Shown piece after piece: positions 41,629 through 52,573 of a stretch of 64,000 nt of DNA. The notes under the pieces were generated by a model. It worked only from the letters and a program-made list of their open reading frames with translations, did no database searches and was not told the DNA's origin. A program made the translations under genes and the position numbers. Source of the stretch: Prorocentrum cordatum (taxonomy: Eukaryota > Sar > Dinophyceae > Prorocentrales > Prorocentraceae); NCBI GenBank assembly GCA_963575745.1, contig CAUYUJ010010369.1, positions 388,903 to 452,902 on the forward strand, in the 5' to 3' direction. Each line of letters begins with the position of its first letter. Positions within the stretch are counted from its first letter, which is position 1.

Positions 41629-42180
41629 ATTCCTCCGATGCGCTCGTGAGGGCCAACCAGCGGTGACAGTTCCGGGGAGGCCAGCATCTATAATTCGTTT
41701 CCTGGCGCGCGCCAGAACTGAACTCCCGGAAACGCTGAGGGGCGAAGAAACCAAGGCAGAACACCCGGGCGATACAGGACAGGACGGAAAAGAGAGCGGA
41801 CGATGGGCCGAGAGAGACAGGAGCAACCGAAGAAACCACTGGCGGGCCCAGCCAGCTGAGCGAAGAAGGCGAGGACTGCGGACCAAGGGGCCGCCAGGCA
41901 ACCGAGAGGCGCGGCAGAGAGGGGGGGCCAGACAGTGAGAGGAGCAGCAGGCAGGGAGAGGCGGCTGGGCAGCTCGGCGCCACCGGCCGCACCCGGCAAC
42001 CGAGGACGGACTCGCGGCAGGCGGCAGAGCGCAAAGAGAGACCGCCAGGCTGCGGGACGGGCACGGCAGAGGACACACACACACACACACTTTTTGCTCC
42101 GCTGGCGATGTGACACCACCGTCGCGTCAAAATCCACCGAACCCGCGCGCTGGTGCTGGGGTGGCTTTGCCAGCATGGGG
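41627..42180. other. No recognised gene
   Basis: GC-rich with GAGGCGGC motifs and a short CA run at 42072-42090. No coding evidence. Confidence 0.3.
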
Positions 42181-42470
42181 TTGGGGGGGGGGGGGGCGTT
42201 CCCGGAATTCTGCAGCTGGGGGGGTGAATGTCGGGGTGGCTTTGGCAGGGTACAGGGAGGAGGGGGGGGGATGGGGCGTCTTCGGGTTTCCGATGCGGGG
42301 GGGAGGGGTGGAGGGCGAGTGCCAGGGGGGGGGGGGGGGCTGTGCCAGAGAAGAGGGAGGCGGAAGGGGCAAAGCCCGTCCACAGTACGGGTTTCTGCTG
42401 CTGGAGGGTTAAGTGCCAGGGTGGCTTGCTGGGGTAGGGAGGGGGGAGGCGTCCTTGGGAATATGCTGCT
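42181..42470. repeat. G-run-rich diverged repeats
   Basis: Loose 50-90-bp repeats (GGGTGGCTTTGnCAGnnTnGGG and TGCCAGGG) with G runs of up to 12. Confidence 0.6.
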
Positions 42471-42527
42471 GTGAGGGTTCGTGCGGAGGTGAATTTGGCG
42501 GATTAGGGAGGGCGGCGGGGGGGACCG

Positions 42528-42746
42528 CACATGGACATTATATTCGAAACCTGTGGCCCAAGATGCCGCCCAGACCCCCCGAAATTAATATTGATGGCGT
42601 GACGAGGGGGGTGGCGTGAGTGGACAGAAATATTCGACCCCCAAAGCACCGCCCTTACTGAGATCAACATTGATGTCGGGGGCGTGGGGGTGATTTAGAA
42701 TCTCCCTCGAATGTGTAAGGGTTCGAATCTATTGTCCATGTACTGG
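42528..42746 (-). mobile_element. Short TIR element, family F2 copy 2
   Basis: Opposite orientation to 5345-5543. The left end is GCACATGGACATTATATTCG; the reverse complement of the right end is GTACATGGACAATAGATTCG (about 20 of 24 matching). Interior blocks TCAACATTGAT and GACAGAAATATTCGACCCC correspond to copy 1. Confidence 0.8.
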
Positions 42747-42978
42747 AGGGCCGTTCCGAGGTCTCTTCCCCCAGGGAGAGCCCCCCCCAGGGTCGCCTGG
42801 CGGGGGAGGGAATGCCGGAGTGGCCGTGCCGAAGTATGGGGGAGGAGGGGAGGCACTCCATGGGCACCCGTCCCCGAGTGTCCAGGATCAGGGGGGCCCG
42901 TCAGTCCGCCGGGGTGCCTCTGCCAGCTGAGCTGCAGCCCTGCCGAATGTGTGAATGCCGGCGCGGCCACGCACTGGC

Positions 42979-43098
42979 CATCGCTCGGACGTCCATTCCC
43001 TGTGTTTTTTCCGCTTTTGTGCGTGGCTTTTTCGCCAAATGATCAAGGATGCTCTTCGTTGGCCCTCGCCGAGGAAAAATGCACACGTCCGAGCGATG
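42979..43098. mobile_element. Short TIR element, family F3 copy 3
   Basis: 120 bp with the same perfect 14-bp arms as 6842-6965 and conserved TTTTTCGCCAAATGATCAAGG. It lies 235 bp from an F2 copy, as F3 and F2 also co-occur in the 5-7-kb region. Confidence 0.82.
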
Positions 43099-43444
43099 CC
43101 AAGCGCAGGGTCGAGAGGGAGGGGGACCCCCCTGTCTCCGGCGCTCTCGCCGCAGGGCGGGGGTGGGGGGAGGGGGGTCTGCCCCTCACCGAGCTCCGGC
43201 TCGGCCTCGGCCTGGGCTTTCCCACCCCGGCCCCGCCCCGCCCCAGCCGTCGCCCGGCAGGGCCGAGCCCAGCGGCGACCCGCCCAGCCCCCCACACGGG
43301 CAGGCAGCCCACAGAGCAGCCAGCCCCTCGGCCGAAGGCCAGCTCCCACCGCCTCCGCGCTGCTCCACCTCTGAGCCCACGCCGCCACCCTTCCTCCCTG
43401 CCATCCTCCGTCTTGTCCTTGTCCTTGTCATTGTCCTTGTCCTC
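43099..43444. other. No recognised gene
   Basis: CCGCCCC-rich, with CTTGTCCTTGTCATTG repeats near 43410. Nothing coding. Confidence 0.35.
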
Positions 43445-43575
43445 CGCCTCCTCCTCCTCCTCCTCACTTCCTCCTCCTCCTCCTCCTCCTCCTCCTCCTC
43501 CTCCTCCTCCTCCTCCTCCTCCTCCTCCTCCTCCTCCTCCTCCTCCTCCTCCTCCTCCTCCTCCTCCTCCTCCTC
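43445..43575. repeat. (TCC)n microsatellite
   Basis: One of the purest TCC arrays in the window. Confidence 0.96.
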
Positions 43576-45004
43576 GCAACCAACCAACATCAAAAGGTAA
43601 TACTCAAACCATCTTGAAAACCTCATTCTGAATCCGCTCTCAGTCGATCCTGGACTTTTCCAGGCCGTGCTGGCAAGATTTCAGCAAAGATCGAGTCCCG
43701 ACAGCCCCGAGGGCCCGAAGAGGACTGCAAGGGCCTGCACGGGCCACAAGACCAGCCAGCCAGCCAAACTATCTGCCAGCCCACAGGCCAACGAGTCGGG
43801 CAGCTAACTCGCCCGCAGGCCAACCAACCGCACGCAGGGCACACATCCCGTGAGGAAACCAACCCCTGAGGCCGCAGCCCCCCAACGGACAGGCCAGCGG
43901 CCAACCACACAGCAAGTCAGATGCCAGCCCACGGCCAGCAGTACAACGAGCCAACTGCGCCAACCAACCACTGGCTCAAGGGCCAACCCACGACTTCAAA
44001 ACGATATCGGGAGCGCCGGATCGGTGGCACAGGCAAGAGCCTCTGCATCATGAGCGGGGAGCGAACATATAAATTGCAAACCTGCCTTCAGCAGCGCGTA
44101 CAAGCCAACCTGCGTTGAGAGCGGTGCTGGAGTGAAGGTGAAGCCCAAACTTAGTGCGCACACACACACACACATACACATACACATACACGCGCGCGTA
44201 AACTCACGCTGACGCGCAATACCGATGGAATTAATACGGCGGCAGGACAAAATGCTGTGCCCCAAAGTGGAAGATACATCACGGCAGTGACACCAAGCAA
44301 GCATCAGTGACAAGACGACTCGGCTATGAGAGTCGCCGCGGGCCAGCCGAGGCGCGCGGATCCAATCACAGAGCAGGCACGTTCATCATCAGATGCTCTC
44401 AGCAGCGCTGCGACCCCCAGAGTCGCCGCTCAGGGAGCAGAGCCAGAGCACCTCCCCCGCTCCGCCCGCCCATCTCACTACATGGAAGAGGACATATTGC
44501 GATGCTGCCGAACGTGTCGCGTCTCGCCACCGCTCCTTGCAACCAGTCCTGTTTCTCCTCCTACTGCAACGCGCGCTTGACGCTTCCTTCGGCCTGCCAG
44601 CTCTCACCTACTGCACGGCCCGCCGTTTGCGCACCCAAGCGCGTCGCGAAACAAATCGGAGCTGGCCAACCCTCATTCAATGCTGCTACATGTCAACGCT
44701 GGCACACGCGAAGTGAAAGGCAACAACTACTTACTGCTAATCGCAACACATTATCATCGCAATTCATTCTAGCTCGCTTGCATTACTGCCACACCCCTTG
44801 CCCCTTCCGTCCCCCAATCCCCCCATCCAACTGGAACCTGCCACATTGCCGCTCCGCGGTTGTTGTGTGTCGACCCCACCTGCACCCCAAACAATGACCG
44901 CACTAACAGATTATTGCCAGGTTCTCCAATAGTTGAGCGGCTTTCCCGGACTTTCCCGTGGTGCGCGGCCTTGGGCGCATCGTGGGCGCTTCGTGCGCTC
45001 GTTG
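43576..45004. other. No recognised gene
   Basis: Moderately complex sequence. 43740-44000 has loose CCAACCAACC/GCCAGCC reiterations and 44158-44190 is a CA/CATA run. No gene or RNA recognised. Confidence 0.35.
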
Positions 45005-45154
45005 GCGTTATATACATATATATATATATACACACGTAGACGTATACACATGCATACGCTAATGTAAAAGTTAAGCAGACGCATATTGACAGACACGCAT
45101 GCATATGCATACATATACATATATAGATGTATATGTGTACACTTCTATGCATGC

Positions 45155-45185
<31 letters not shown>
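45005..45185. repeat. AT-rich (TA)n/TACATA tract
   Basis: TATATATA runs (45016-45030, 45155-45181) and CATACATATACATATA between them, within otherwise GC-rich DNA. Confidence 0.92.
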
Positions 45186-45479
45186 AGGCTACATTAGCGC
45201 TTCGCGCCATGCACCTTGGTCCTTGAAGTTTGGCGTGCAGGCGGAAGGGCAGGAACGGGATGGCGGGTGGGAGTGAGCTAGACGGCTTGCTATCTAGGAG
45301 GGTGTCTTGATTACTTTTTTCCTATTGATATACACCCCCTCCCCAAGGCGACCGGCAGCCAACCAAGAACAGTGATAACCCCATGAGGGCCCCCACCCCA
45401 CCGTCCATGTCAAAAAAGCAATATTATCCCGGCAAGGCAACCTAACAGCGATGTGTATAAGCATATCTGGAAGCATTCC
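45186..45479. other. Repeat D3, partial copy
   Basis: GCGGGTGGGAGTGAGCTAGA, CGGCTTGC and GGAGGGTGTCTTGA (45262-45311) recur at 47160-47200 and 47310-47360. The remainder is unremarkable. Confidence 0.5.
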
Positions 45480-45988
45480 CCTCGGCCTCAGCCTCAGCCT
45501 CAGCCTCAGCCTGCCTCAGCCTCAGCCTCGGCCTCAGCCTGCCTCGGCCTCAGCCTGCCTCAGCCTGCCTCAGCCTCAGCCTCAGCCTGCCTCAGCCTCA
45601 GCCTGCATCAGCCTCAGCCTGCATCAGCCTCAGCCTCAGCCTGCCTCAGCCGCAGCTTGCCTCAGCCTCAGCCACAGCCTCAGTCTTAGTCTCAGCCTGC
45701 CTCAGCTTCAGCCTCAGCCTCAGCCTGCCTCGGCCTCAGCCTCAGCCTCAGCCTGCCTCAGCCTCAGCGTCAGCCTCTCAGCCTCAGCCTGCATCAGCCT
45801 CAGCCTCAGCCTCAGCCTGCCTCAGCTCAGTCTCAGCCTGCAGCCTCAGCCTGCCTCAGCCTCAGCCTCAGCCTCAGCCTGCAGCCTCAGCCTGCCTCAG
45901 CCTCAGCCTGCCTGCCTCAGCCTCAGCCTGCAGCCTCAGCCTGCCTCGGCCTCAGCCTGCATCAGCCTCGGCCTCAGCCTGCCTCAGC
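45480..45988. repeat. (CCTCAG)n / CCTGCCTCAG array
   Basis: Hexamer CCTCAG interspersed with CCTGCCTCAG and CCTGCATCAG variants. Spurious Ser/Leu- and Pro/Gln-rich frames span it. Confidence 0.95.
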
Positions 45989-45990
45989 TC

Positions 45991-46400
45991 GGGCATTCAA
46001 AATATTGCACAGGACTGGTGTTCTGGGACCACAAAAAACACGAAAAGGCCTACAGTTGGCTCCAGGCATTCAAACTGTGGCCAGGGAATGGTGTAACACG
46101 AAGAACACGAAGTGGCCTCCAGTTGGCTCCGGGCATTCAAAATGTGGCCAGGGAATGGTGTTCTGGGAAGACGAAGAACACGAAGTGGCCTACAGTTGGC
46201 TCTGGGCACTCAAACTGTGGCCAGGGAATGGTGTTCTGGGAACACGAAGAACACGAAGTGGCCTACAGTTGGCTCCGGGCATTCAAAATGTGGCCTGGGA
46301 ATGGCGTTCTGGGAACACGAAGAACACGAAGTGGCCTACAGTTGGCTCCGGGCATTCATAATGTGGCCCGGGAATGGTGTTCTGGGAACACGAAGAATAG
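45991..46400. repeat. 73-bp tandem repeat, six units
   Basis: Units begin GGGCATTCAAAATGTGGCCA at 45991, 46064, 46131, 46204, 46277 and 46350. All spacings are 73 bp except one of 67 that reflects a 6-bp deletion. Each ends GTGGCCTACAGTTGGCTCC; the last unit is truncated. 73 is not a multiple of three, so this is not a protein repeat. Confidence 0.95.
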
Positions 46401-46840
46401 GAATCCATAATAAACTATAGGATTCAATAGGAGTCCTGGGGAGTCCCTGGGTTCCCCGGCTTCTCCCGGCACCCGCCCAGACCCCCCTGGGTAGTCAAGA
46501 TGCTCTCTTTTGAGCCCACTAGAAACCTATCAGTCTTCGCTGTTAGGTAACAAGGTACACTTTGGGGCAAAGTCCGGAGTCATGTTCGTGAGGCCCACGA
46601 GCACTTTGTAGTGCTTTTTGATCGGAACGGCGGTGGAGGTGTCAGCATAATGCCTGCTGCGCGAAGGGCTACCTTCCCTGAGAGAAACAAGATACAATGC
46701 ATCCCGCGGCTAAATCTGGATCATGCGCGGCCACCTCGCGATCACTGTCAAGTGGTGGCGTATGGCCTGCTGTGCGCAGGCCCACCAGACACAATGATGG
46801 GCACTGGTCTTCGACATGGATGGTGGGGGCCGACATGATT
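46401..46840. other. No recognised gene
   Basis: Unique-looking sequence with a TAGGATTCAATAGGAGTC motif near 46418. Nothing coding. Confidence 0.3.
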
Positions 46841-47070
46841 CCCGATGTGTGCTGTCACGTTCGCAGGCGCACCTGACATACCCAGCACGTGCCCCGAACG
46901 TGGCGCACCTGGCGCGGCTGGAGTATGCGGCACACCTGGCGCACGCGGAGGCACGTGGCGCATCTGGCGCACCAGGCGTGCCTGGCACGCTCGGGCCCCA
47001 GGGGGCCCGGCGCACGTGGCACGCCCGGCACGCGTGGCGCATCTCGCCCCAGCGTCGCGCACATGGGCTC
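46841..47070. repeat. GGCGCACCTGGC degenerate repeats
   Basis: Units of 9-15 bp (CACCTGGCGC, GTGGCGC, CCTGGCACG) in near-tandem order. Confidence 0.6.
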
Positions 47071-47080
47071 GGTTTTGGCT

Positions 47081-47362
47081 CCCAGTAGCTGTCCATCCAA
47101 ATACGACCGCTGCTGAACATGCAGAGGCTCGGGTGTTACCATGTGTTGGGAGGGACGGTGGGAATGAGCTCGACGGCTTGCGCTAGGAGGGTGTCTTGAC
47201 CGCGGCGGCGGCGGCGGCGGCGGATTGGCCCCCAGTACCTGCCCATCGAAAGACGACTGCTGCATATGCTGAGGCTCGGGCCAGACCCGGGTGCGACGTA
47301 TGTGTTGGGAGGGCGGGTGGGAGTGAGCGAGACGGCTTGCGGGCGGGGAGGGCGTCTTGACC
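47081..47362. repeat. Repeat D3, two tandem copies
   Basis: 47081-47202 and 47228-47362 share CCAGTA(G/C)CTGnCCATC, ACGAC(C/T)GCTG, GAGGCTCGGG, ATGTGTTGGGAGGG, GACGGCTTGCG and GTCTTGACC. A (GGC)n run (47203-47222) separates them. Confidence 0.75.
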
Positions 47363-47639
47363 CCTCCCCCTACCCCCTCCCCTGGGCATGGGAGGGGGGG
47401 AGGACGCGACCCGTTGGAGCGCACAAGATGGCCCAAGATGGCTCCACGAGGGCCAAAGATAGCCGAAGATGATTCAATATAGCATCCGATATACCTATAA
47501 GACACCCCAGGACAGCCCCAAGTCAGTTTCCAGTGCCCTTCGGGCCTTCCTAGGCACCCTCCAAGGGGCCCGAATCCATCAAAAACTTAAGGACAACCAA
47601 TGTGTGCTTGCCTTCTCGAGCTGTCGCTTCCCATGGGCT

Positions 47640-47950
47640 TCTGAGGACTCAAGATGGCCAAAGAGAGCCCCAGAGGGCTGTCCCAAGAGAGCCCCGAAAG
47701 GTGCCCAAGAGAGCCCCAGGAGGGCCCCAAGAGCGCCCACAGGCGCTGCAGGAGCGGCCCGAGAGGGCCCCAGGGTGTAAATGTTGACTCTCCGAGGGGG
47801 ACCCGAGTTGGGGACCCCCCTCACTGTAAGCCACGGAGGGCCCACGCGGCCTCCCGGGCCCCTCCAAGAAGCCCCAAGAGGGCCCCAAGATCCCCCAAAT
47901 GAGCCCCGCGAGGCCCCACGGGGGCACACGGGGACCCTCAGAGAGAGAGC
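47640..47950. repeat. CCAAGA-type repeat block
   Basis: Units like GCCCCAAGAGnGCCC in plus orientation. Confidence 0.72.
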
Positions 47951-48059
47951 CCCGAAGATGGCCCTTCGTCGTTGAAGAACCTCTCACAACAACTGATCTC
48001 CGAAGTCCGCCTTCCCATCCTCCGTGTCATTGTCCGTTCCCTCCCTCCTCCTTTCCTGC

Positions 48060-48168
48060 CTCCTGCCTCCCCCTTCCTCCTCCTCCTCATCCTCCTCCTC
48101 CTCATCATCATCATCATCCTCCTCCTCCTCCTCCTCCTCCTCCTCCTCATCATCATCATCATCATCAG

Positions 48169-48206
<38 letters not shown>

Positions 48207-48265
48207 GCATCAGCATCATCATCATCATCATCACCATCATCAGCATCACCATAATCACCACCATC

Positions 48266-48297
<32 letters not shown>

Positions 48298-48430
48298 CAT
48301 AAGCATCATCAGTATCAACATCAGCATCATAATCAGCATCATCAGCAACATCAGCATCATCAGCATCAGTATCAGCATCAGCATTAGCATCATCATCATA
48401 ATCATCATCATCAGCATCATCATCTTCCTC
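48060..48430. repeat. (TCC)n then (ATC)n/(CAGCATCAT)n array
   Basis: TCC repeats change into ATC repeats with CATCAGCAT and CACCATCAT variants. TCC-type repeats resume at about 48470-48535. Confidence 0.95.
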
Positions 48431-48539
48431 GTGCCGAATATCTCCTCCTCGTCATCCTGCTCCTCTTTCTCCTCCTCCACCTCCTCCTCCTCCTCCTCCT
48501 CCTCCTCTTCTTCCCTCTCCTCCTCCTTCTCTTTGTTTC

Positions 48540-48879
48540 CCCAGAAGCCCCAAAATTCCCCAAGAGGCCCCAAGAAGCCCTCAAGAGGCCTCCGAATTGC
48601 CTCCATCAGGTCCCCGAAAGGCCTCCCACGAGAGCCCAACGAACATGTAATAGGCTTCATACCCACAACCCAGGCACGGTGGCGGGATGGACCGACGGCC
48701 ACTATATCCGCCGCCCCCTGTGGTCTTGCCACAGGGGTGCACGGCGTGCTCGATGTTTCAGGTTTTGGTTTTGTCTCTTTTTCTAAAAGAACTCCCCAGT
48801 GGGCTTCGGCCCGTCCCGCCGGCCACCCGCAAGTTTCCGAAAATCCATCTGTCAATGCCTTTGTTGCCCCAACTTGGCC
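48540..48879. repeat. CCAAGA repeat plus repeat D4 copy 1
   Basis: 48540-48640 is CCAAGA-type. 48703-48830 is repeat D4: CCGCCCCCTGTGGTCTTGCC, GGGGTGCnCGGCGTGCT, AAAAGAACTCCCC and CTTCGGCCCGTCCCGC, shared with 54890-55010. Confidence 0.65.
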
Positions 48880-49822
48880 CAAGATGGCCTCCAAGACGGC
48901 CGAGATGGCCCAAGATGGCCTCCAAGATGCTTCCAAGACGGCCAAGATGGCCTCCAAGACGGGTAAGATGGCTCCAAGATGCACCCAAGACGGCCCAAGA
49001 TGGCCTCAAGATGGTCTAAGACGGCCCAAAAGGCCCGCAAAAGGCCTCCAAGACGGCCCAAGAGCCCTCCAAGACGCCCTCCAGGAAGGCCCGAATAGGT
49101 TAAAATCATTGATTTTCCTTAGGTTTTTGAAGGATTTTGGCATGTTCTTCTTTTCAGCTCTCCGACGGCCCAAGACGGCCCAAGAGGTCCCCAACATCGC
49201 CCCAACAGCACCCAAGAGGCCTCCAAGATGGCCCCATGACGGCCCAAGAGGCCCCCAAGAAGGCCCCAAGAGGGCCTCAAGACGGCCCAAGAGGCCTCCA
49301 AGACGCCCAAGATGGCCTCCAAGACGGCCAAGATGGCCCAAGATGGCCTCCAAGATGCCTCCAAGACGGCCAAGATGGCCTCCAAGACGGGTAAGATGGC
49401 TCCAAGATGCACCCAAGACGGTCCAAGATGGCCTCCAGATGGTCTAAGACGGCCCAAAAGGCCGGCAAAAGGCCTCCAAGACGGCCCAAGAGCCCTCCAA
49501 GACGCCCTCCAGGAAGGCCCGAATAGGTTAAAATCATTGATTTTCCTAAGGTTTTTGAAGGATTTTGGCATGTTCTTCTTTTCAGCTCTCCGACGGCCCC
49601 AGACGGCCCATGAGGTCCCCAACATCGCCCCAACAGCACCCAAGAGGCCTCCAAGATGGCCCCATGACGGCCCAAGAGGCCCCCAAGAAGGCCCCAAGAG
49701 GGCCTCAAGACGGCCCAAGAGGCCTCCAAGACGCCCAAGATGGCCTCCAAGACGGCCAAGATGGCCCAAGATGGCCTCCAAGATGCCTCCAAGACGGCCA
49801 AAATGGCCTCCAAGACGGGTAA
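48880..49822. repeat. 428-bp tandem duplication of CCAAGA repeat (units 1, 2 and start of 3)
   Basis: The landmark GGGTAA occurs at 48961, 49389 and 49817, exactly 428 bp apart, and flanking sequence (AAAATCATTGATTTTCCT, CATGTTCTTCTTTTCAGCTC) is nearly identical between units. Unit 3 breaks off at 49822 and resumes at 52415. Confidence 0.93.
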
Positions 49823-49859
49823 TTTGAGGGAGTTTCTGTGGAACTCACGTCATCCTCAC

Positions 49860-52175
49860 CCCCGGCGCGAAGAGCACGAGCCCAGAGCGGCCTCCGGCAC
49901 CGTTTCCGGACAGATCCGGTGGATCCGGTGACGAATCCCAAACTGGCGCCCTCGCTTGAGACATCCTCACAAAACCGGCCCCGGGGGAGGTGCCCAGAGG
50001 AGCCCAGAGCGGCCTCCGGCACCGTTTCCGGACAGATCCGGTGGATCCGGTGGACGAATCCCAAACCGGCGCCCTCGCTTGAGACATCCTCACAAAACCG
50101 GCCCCGGGGGAGGTGCCCAGAGGAGCCCAGAGCGGCCTCCGGCACCGTTTCCGGACAGATCCGCTGGATCCGGTGGATCCGCCGACGAATCCCAAACCGG
50201 CGCCCTCGCTTGAGACATCCTCACAAAACCGGCCCCGGGGGAGGTGCCCAGAGGAGCCCAGAGCGGCCTCCGGCACCGTTTCGGACAGATCCGGTGATCG
50301 GTGACGAATCCCAAACCGGCGCCCTCGCTTGACCGGGGGAGGTGCCCAGAGGAGCCCAGAGCGGCCTGACAGATCCGGTGGATCCGGTGACGAAACCGGC
50401 GCCCTCGCTTGAGACATCCTCACAAAACGGTGCTTCCGGAGGTGACCCTCGCTTGAGACATCCTCACAAAACCGGCCCCGGGGGAGGTGCCCAGAGGAGC
50501 CCAGAGCGGCCTCCGGCACCGTTTCCGGACAGATCCGGTGGATCCGCTGGATCCGGGATCCGGGACGAATCCCAAACCGGCGCGGCACCGTTTCCGGACA
50601 GATCCGGTGATCCGGTGACGAATCCCAAACCGGCGCCCTCGCTTGAGACATCCTCACAAAACCGGCCCCGGGGGAGGTGCCCAGAGGAGCCCAGAGCGGC
50701 CTCCGGCACCGTTTCCGGACAGATCCGGTGGATCCGCTGGATCCGGTGACGAATCCCAAACCGGCGCCCTCGCTTGAGACATCCTCACAAAACCGGCCCC
50801 GGGGGAGGTGCCCAGAGGAGCCCAGAGCGGCCTCCGGCACCGTTTCCGGACAGATCCGGTGGATCCGGTGACGAATCCCAAACCGGCGCCCTCGCTTGAG
50901 ACATCCTCACAAAACCGGCCCCGGGGGAGGTGCCCAGAGGAGCCCAGAGCGGCCTCCGGCACCGTTTCCGGACAGATCCGGTGGATCCGGTGACGAATCC
51001 CAAACCGGCGCCCTCGCTTGAGACATCCTCACAAAACCGGCCCCGGGGGAGGTGCCCAGAGGAGCCCAGAGCGGCCTCCGGCACCGTTTCCGGACAGATC
51101 CGGTGGATCCGGTGACGAATCCCAAACCGGCGCCCTCGCTTGAGACATCCTCACAAAACCGGCCCCGGGGGAGGTGCCCAGAGGAGCCCAGAGCGGCCTC
51201 CGGCACCGTTTCCGGACAGATCCGGTGGATCCGGTCCGATCCGACGAATCCCAAACCGGCGCCCTCGCTTGAGACATCCTCACAAAACCGGCCCCGGGGG
51301 AGGTGCCCAGAGGAGCCCAGAGCGGCCTCCGGCACCGTTTCCGGACAGATCCGGTGGATCCGCTGGATCCGGTGACGAATCCCAAACCGGCGCCCTCGCT
51401 TGAGACATCCTCACAAAACCGGCCCCGGGGGAGGTGCCCAGAGGAGCCCAGAGCGGCCTCCGGCACCGTTTCCGGACAGATCCGGTGGATCCGCTGGATC
51501 CGGACGAATCCCAAACCGGCGCCCTCGCTTGAGACATCCTCACAAAACCGGCCCCGGGGGAGGTGCCCAGAGGAGCCCAGAGCGGCCTCCGGCACCGTTT
51601 CCGGACAGATCCGGTGTGGATGGCCGACGAATCCCAAACCGGCGCCCTCGCTTGAGACATCCTCACAAAACCGGCCCCGGGGGAGGTGCCCAGAGGAGCC
51701 CAGAGCGGCCTCCGGCACCGTTTCCGGACAGATCCGGTGGATCCGCTGGATCTGGTGACGAATCCCAAACCGGCGCCCTCGCTTGAGACATCCTCACAAA
51801 ACCGGCCCGGGGGAGGTGCCCAGAGGAGCCCAGAGCGGCCTCCGGCACCGTTTCCGGACAGATCCGGTGGATCCGCTGGATCCGGTGGATCCGACGAATC
51901 CCAAACCGGCGCCCTCGCTTGAGACATCCTCACAAAACCGGCCCCGGGGGAGGTGCCCAGAGGAGCCCAGAGCGGCCTCCGGCACCGTTTCCGGACAGAT
52001 CCGGTGGATCCGGTGGATCCGCCGACGAATCCCAAACCGGCGCCCTCGCTTGAGACATCCTCACAAAACCGGCCCCGGGGGAGGTGCCCAGAGGAGCCCA
52101 GAGCGGCCTCCGGCACCGTTTCCGGACAGATCCGGACAGATCCGGTGGATCCGCGCCCCGGGGGAGGTGCCCAGA
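49860..52175. repeat. 122-bp satellite array
   Basis: About 18 units, modal length 122 bp (for example starts at 50808, 50930 and 51052), each with GAGGTGCCCAGAGGAGCCCA, GGCACCGTTTCCGGACAGAT and CGCTTGAGACATCCTCACAA. Length differences come mostly from a 9-bp sub-repeat GGATCCGGT/GGATCCGCT present one to three times per unit. Degenerate or truncated units cluster at 50280-50600. Confidence 0.97.
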
Positions 52176-52176
52176 G

Positions 52177-52330
52177 GAGGAATGAGGAGGAGGAGGAGGA
52201 GGAGGAGGAGGAGGAGGAGGAGGAGGAGGAGGAGGAGGAGGAGATGATGGAGCTGCGGGGTGGAGGAGGACAGACGGAGGCAAGAGAAGGATGGAGGAGG
52301 AGGAGGAGGAGGAGGAGGAGGAGGAGGAGG
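52177..52330. repeat. (GGA)n microsatellite inside the insertion
   Basis: Two GGA arrays separated by a GATGATGGAGCTGCGG spacer, at the right end of the 2592-bp block. Confidence 0.94.
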
Positions 52331-52414
52331 ACCTCATCCTCACCCTCGCCAACAAGCGCACGCACCTTCTTCTATATACAGAAACTCCCGATCAACCGCA
52401 GAGCGGCCGGCTAG

Positions 52415-52573
52415 GATGGCTCCAAGATGCACCCAAGACGGCCCAAGATGGCCTCAAGATGGTCTAAGACGGCCCAAAAGGCCCGCAAAAGGCCTCCAAG
52501 ACGGCCCAAGAGCCCTCCAAGACGCCCTCCAGGAAGGCCCGAATAGGTTAAAATCATTGATTTTCCTTAGGTT
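52415..52573. repeat. 428-bp repeat, remainder of unit 3
   Basis: Resumes GATGGCTCCAAGATGCACCC and follows units 1-2 through AAAATCATTGATTTTCCTTAGG, after which similarity ends. Confidence 0.92.

Larger units (their letters stand above)
49823..52414. mobile_element. 2592-bp insertion carrying the 122-bp satellite
   Basis: Compared with units 1 and 2 of the 428-bp repeat, which read GGGTAAGATGGCTCC, the third unit reads GGGTAA, then this block, then GATGGCTCC; nothing of the host unit is lost. A 12-bp inverted pair GGGAGTTTCTGT / ACAGAAACTCCC lies near the ends (49828-49839 and 52378-52389). The left edge can be read as GTAATT and the right edge as GGCTAG, so a GT...AG intron-like reading is possible. 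No perfect target-site duplication is present. Confidence 0.85.

Noticed and set aside
45451-46410. 319-codon Ser/Leu-rich frame
   Set aside because: It spans the CCTCAG hexamer array and the 73-bp repeat; the frame survives by composition only.
49860-52175. CRISPR-like appearance of the 122-bp repeat
   Set aside because: There are no unique spacers; the units are directly adjacent with only a variable 9-mer, which fits a satellite. The genome is eukaryotic in character.
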